Shown here: piece after piece, positions 62,283-64,000 of the stretch | Layout: each line of letters opens with the position of its first letter | How positions within the stretch are numbered: position 1 is the first letter of the stretch | Assembly: GCA_027491335.1 (NCBI GenBank) | Contig: JAIXWJ010000065.1 | Span: 1 to 64,000, forward strand | From: Actinomycetes bacterium | GTDB lineage: Bacteria > Actinomycetota > Acidimicrobiia > Acidimicrobiales > Ilumatobacteraceae | DNA length: 64,000 nucleotides | Direction: 5' to 3' | Notes under the pieces: generated by a model | What the model saw: only the letters and a program-made list of their open reading frames with translations | Told to the model about the DNA's origin: nothing | Databases searched by the model: none | Position numbers and translations under genes: made by a program

Positions 62283-63263
62283 ATGGGTCGCCTGCAGCAT
62301 CTGATCGACGGGGTCCTGGACGCCACCATCGCACCGGGCTACTCGCGACTCGGATACGAGATCCGGTCGCGCTCGGACGAATGGGAGCCGTTGGCCCCGA
62401 ACTGCATGGAGGGTCGTGTCGTGGTGATCACCGGGGCCACCTCCGGTCTCGGCTTGGCCACCGCGCGTCGGTTGCGTTCGCTGGGGGCCGCACTGGTCTT
62501 GGTGGGTCGCGATCGCGATCGCACCGAGAAGGTGGCTCGTGAACTGGTCGACGGACACAGATCGAATGCCCGTGTCGACGTGGTCGTGGCCGACATGGCC
62601 GAGCCGTCGCAGGTGCGCGATGCCTGTCTCGAGCTCGCGTCTCTTTCTCGCATCGACGTGCTCGTTCACAACGCGGGATCCCTGTCGAAGCAACGCATCG
62701 TGAACTCCGCCGGACTGGAGTCGACCCTGGCGGCCCAGGTGGTGGGTCCGTTCATCATGACCGACGCATTGCTGGACGTTGTCGAGCGGAGCCACGGACG
62801 CGTGATCACCGTCTCGTCCGGAGGCATGTACGCCGCCACGCTTGCCGACATGTCGGCGTCGTCGCCCGAGCCCCTCGCGGTGAACGGGTACGACGGGACC
62901 AAGCAGTACGCGACGGCGAAACGGATGCAGGTCACCTTGAACGAGATGTGGGCACAGCGGCGTCCCGACGTGCACTTCGCCTCCATGCATCCGGGATGGG
63001 CCGACACGCCGGGCGTGCGGACGTCACTGCCGGGGTTCGCACGTTGGACCGGACCGTTTCTGCGCGACGCCGAGCAAGGTGCCGACACGATCGTGTGGCT
63101 GTCGGCGACGGACACGTCGAATCTCGGCACGAGCGGTGGTTTCTGGAGCGATCGTACGCGGCGTCCGATCCATCGGTTGGGTTCGACGCGTCGCTCGGAT
63201 CGACCCGACCGCCGACGAGCGTTGTGGGAGTGGTGCGCTCGTGAGGCTACGACTGCTCATTGA
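62283..63263 (+). CDS. SDR family oxidoreductase (DHRS12-like)
   Basis: 326 residues. TGATSGLGLATARRL, HNAGSLS, TVSSGGMYAA, YDGTKQYATAKRMQ with the catalytic pair and ASMHPGWADTPGV match the DHRS12 branch of SDRs. About 60 residues precede the Rossmann motif. The start was set at ATG 62283; the frame to 62145 lies over the His-rich gene and shows no similarity. The 3' end overlaps the convergent radical SAM gene by 17 nt. Confidence 0.85.
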   Translation: MGRLQHLIDGVLDATIAPGYSRLGYEIRSRSDEWEPLAPNCMEGRVVVITGATSGLGLATARRLRSLGAALVLVGRDRDRTEKVARELVDGHRSNARVDVVVADMAEPSQVRDACLELASLSRIDVLVHNAGSLSKQRIVNSAGLESTLAAQVVGPFIMTDALLDVVERSHGRVITVSSGGMYAATLADMSASSPEPLAVNGYDGTKQYATAKRMQVTLNEMWAQRRPDVHFASMHPGWADTPGVRTSLPGFARWTGPFLRDAEQGADTIVWLSATDTSNLGTSGGFWSDRTRRPIHRLGSTRRSDRPDRRRALWEWCAREATTAH

Positions 63264-64000
63264 TTCCGGACGAGGTCATGATCTCGTCGGCGAAACGTCC
63301 TCGTCGAACGAGGTCGGCCATGATGCGCATCTTGGGCTCGGAGTGCGCGAAGAATCTCTTGTAGCCGTCGCAGAGATGGTTCAAGCCGGGTTCCCCGTCG
63401 GGCGTGATGGCGAAGCGATCCTTGGGGCACCCTCCGTGGCAGGCGTACCGCACGTCGCATTCGAGGCACATCCGGGGGAGTGACTCCAACTTGTGGCGGC
63501 CGAACGCGACCTGTTGCGGTGAGGCCACCAAGTCGACCATCGGTGTGTCGTGGATGTTTCCGAGCAGGTGCTCCGGTTCCACGAAGTGGTCGCACGAGTA
63601 GAGATCACCGTTGTGCTCGAGCGCGAGCGCCGAGCCACACGTGGGCGCGTGCACGCAGAGACTGTGCAGATCGAAGTGGGCACCCAACGTCACGTCGAAG
63701 AGCTGAACGAAAACGTCTCCGACGTCGCGGGACACCCATTCATCGAACACCGCGCACAGAAATTCTCCGTACTGTCGTCCGGAGATCGATCGCGAGGTGA
63801 CGAGGTCTCCGTTCTGGGTGTAAAGGATTCGTCGCTTTCCGCGGCCGGTGCCCCAACCTCCCTCGGCGACCTCGATGTTGGCGACCGTGGCCCGCTCGAC
63901 GATGGGGATGAATTGAATGTGACGCGCACCGAGATCGTCGCGCAGATGGCGATAGGTCTCGAGAGGGTGATCGACGTTGGCCGCGCTGAGACTGCACAAC
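63247..64000 (-). CDS. Radical SAM/SPASM protein, anaerobic sulfatase-maturase type (5'-truncated)
   Basis: The visible 3' part (about 251 residues) reaches the window edge; the radical SAM CxxxCxxC core lies outside. The SPASM region has CVHAPTCGSALALEHNGDLY, SCDHFV with the LGNI segment, then CLECDVRYACHGGCPKDRF and HLCDGYKRFF. CxGGCPKDR is the hallmark of anaerobic sulfatase-maturating enzymes, which oxidise a Cys or Ser of a sulfatase to formylglycine. No sulfatase gene is in view. A TTG at 63999 is not a credible start. Confidence 0.85.
   Translation of the reverse strand, partial: LCSLSAANVDHPLETYRHLRDDLGARHIQFIPIVERATVANIEVAEGGWGTGRGKRRILYTQNGDLVTSRSISGRQYGEFLCAVFDEWVSRDVGDVFVQLFDVTLGAHFDLHSLCVHAPTCGSALALEHNGDLYSCDHFVEPEHLLGNIHDTPMVDLVASPQQVAFGRHKLESLPRMCLECDVRYACHGGCPKDRFAITPDGEPGLNHLCDGYKRFFAHSEPKMRIMADLVRRGRFADEIMTSSGINEQS

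Overview
The window is dense, GC-rich bacterial chromosome with almost no spacer. Mycothiol-type, F420-type and CarD-type proteins, a Zur-like box and the ftsK-rimO-pgsA-cinA order point to a high-GC actinobacterium, most likely an Acidimicrobiia (Ilumatobacter-like) lineage; the lineage is inferred from gene content only. No phage, insertion sequence, rRNA or CRISPR array was seen, and no gap exceeds about 210 bases. Layout: (1) 1-8.7 kb is housekeeping: the 3' part of ftsK, an SMP-30 lactonase, rimO, pgsA, cinA, tRNA-Arg(TCT), a VOC protein, a CarD regulator with a long Lys/Ala/Pro tail, and a glutamine-synthetase-like ligase. (2) 8.7-14.2 kb holds assorted redox enzymes (SDR, 3-hydroxyisobutyrate-dehydrogenase type, Rieske oxygenase, F420 enzyme). 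(3) 14.2-18.7 kb, minus strand, is an acetoin-dehydrogenase-type operon acoA-acoB-acoX-acoC. (4) 18.7-43.7 kb is a broad catabolic region: nine-fold SDR expansion across the window, an acyl-CoA dehydrogenase divergent from a TetR regulator with a perfect operator palindrome, a second Rieske oxygenase, three acyl-CoA synthetases, a DUF35/thiolase-like pair that looks like an acyl-CoA retro-aldolase, enoyl-CoA hydratase, and several NTF2/SnoaL-fold proteins. (5) 43.8-49.0 kb encodes a Liv-type ABC importer whose two permeases are fused into one protein. (6) 49.0-59.2 kb combines a limonene-epoxide-hydrolase-like protein, an AhpD/carboxymuconolactone-decarboxylase-like protein, a molybdopterin oxidoreductase, three cytochromes P450, an F420 oxidoreductase, an SDR and a class III aminotransferase. 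(7) 59.2-62.2 kb is a zinc island: a Zur-like box, znuA-znuB-znuC and a His-rich two-repeat protein. (8) The end holds an SDR and a 5'-truncated radical SAM/SPASM maturase. The most striking observation is at 49440-49973. One continuous reading frame for an AhpD-like protein is interrupted by a single in-frame TGA exactly where the second cysteine of the CxxC redox motif belongs. A strong hairpin with a GG-starting apical loop lies 21 nt downstream of the TGA. This is what a bacterial selenocysteine codon plus SECIS looks like, so I propose a CxxU selenoprotein. It sits in a minus-strand operon with a molybdopterin oxidoreductase and an epoxide-hydrolase-like gene. That operon is divergent from a P450 across a 30-bp palindrome (AACTAA-N8-TTAGTT core), and the same core recurs in front of the next P450 cluster. 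Together these suggest one co-regulated oxidative pathway for a hydrophobic (terpenoid- or steroid-like) substrate.
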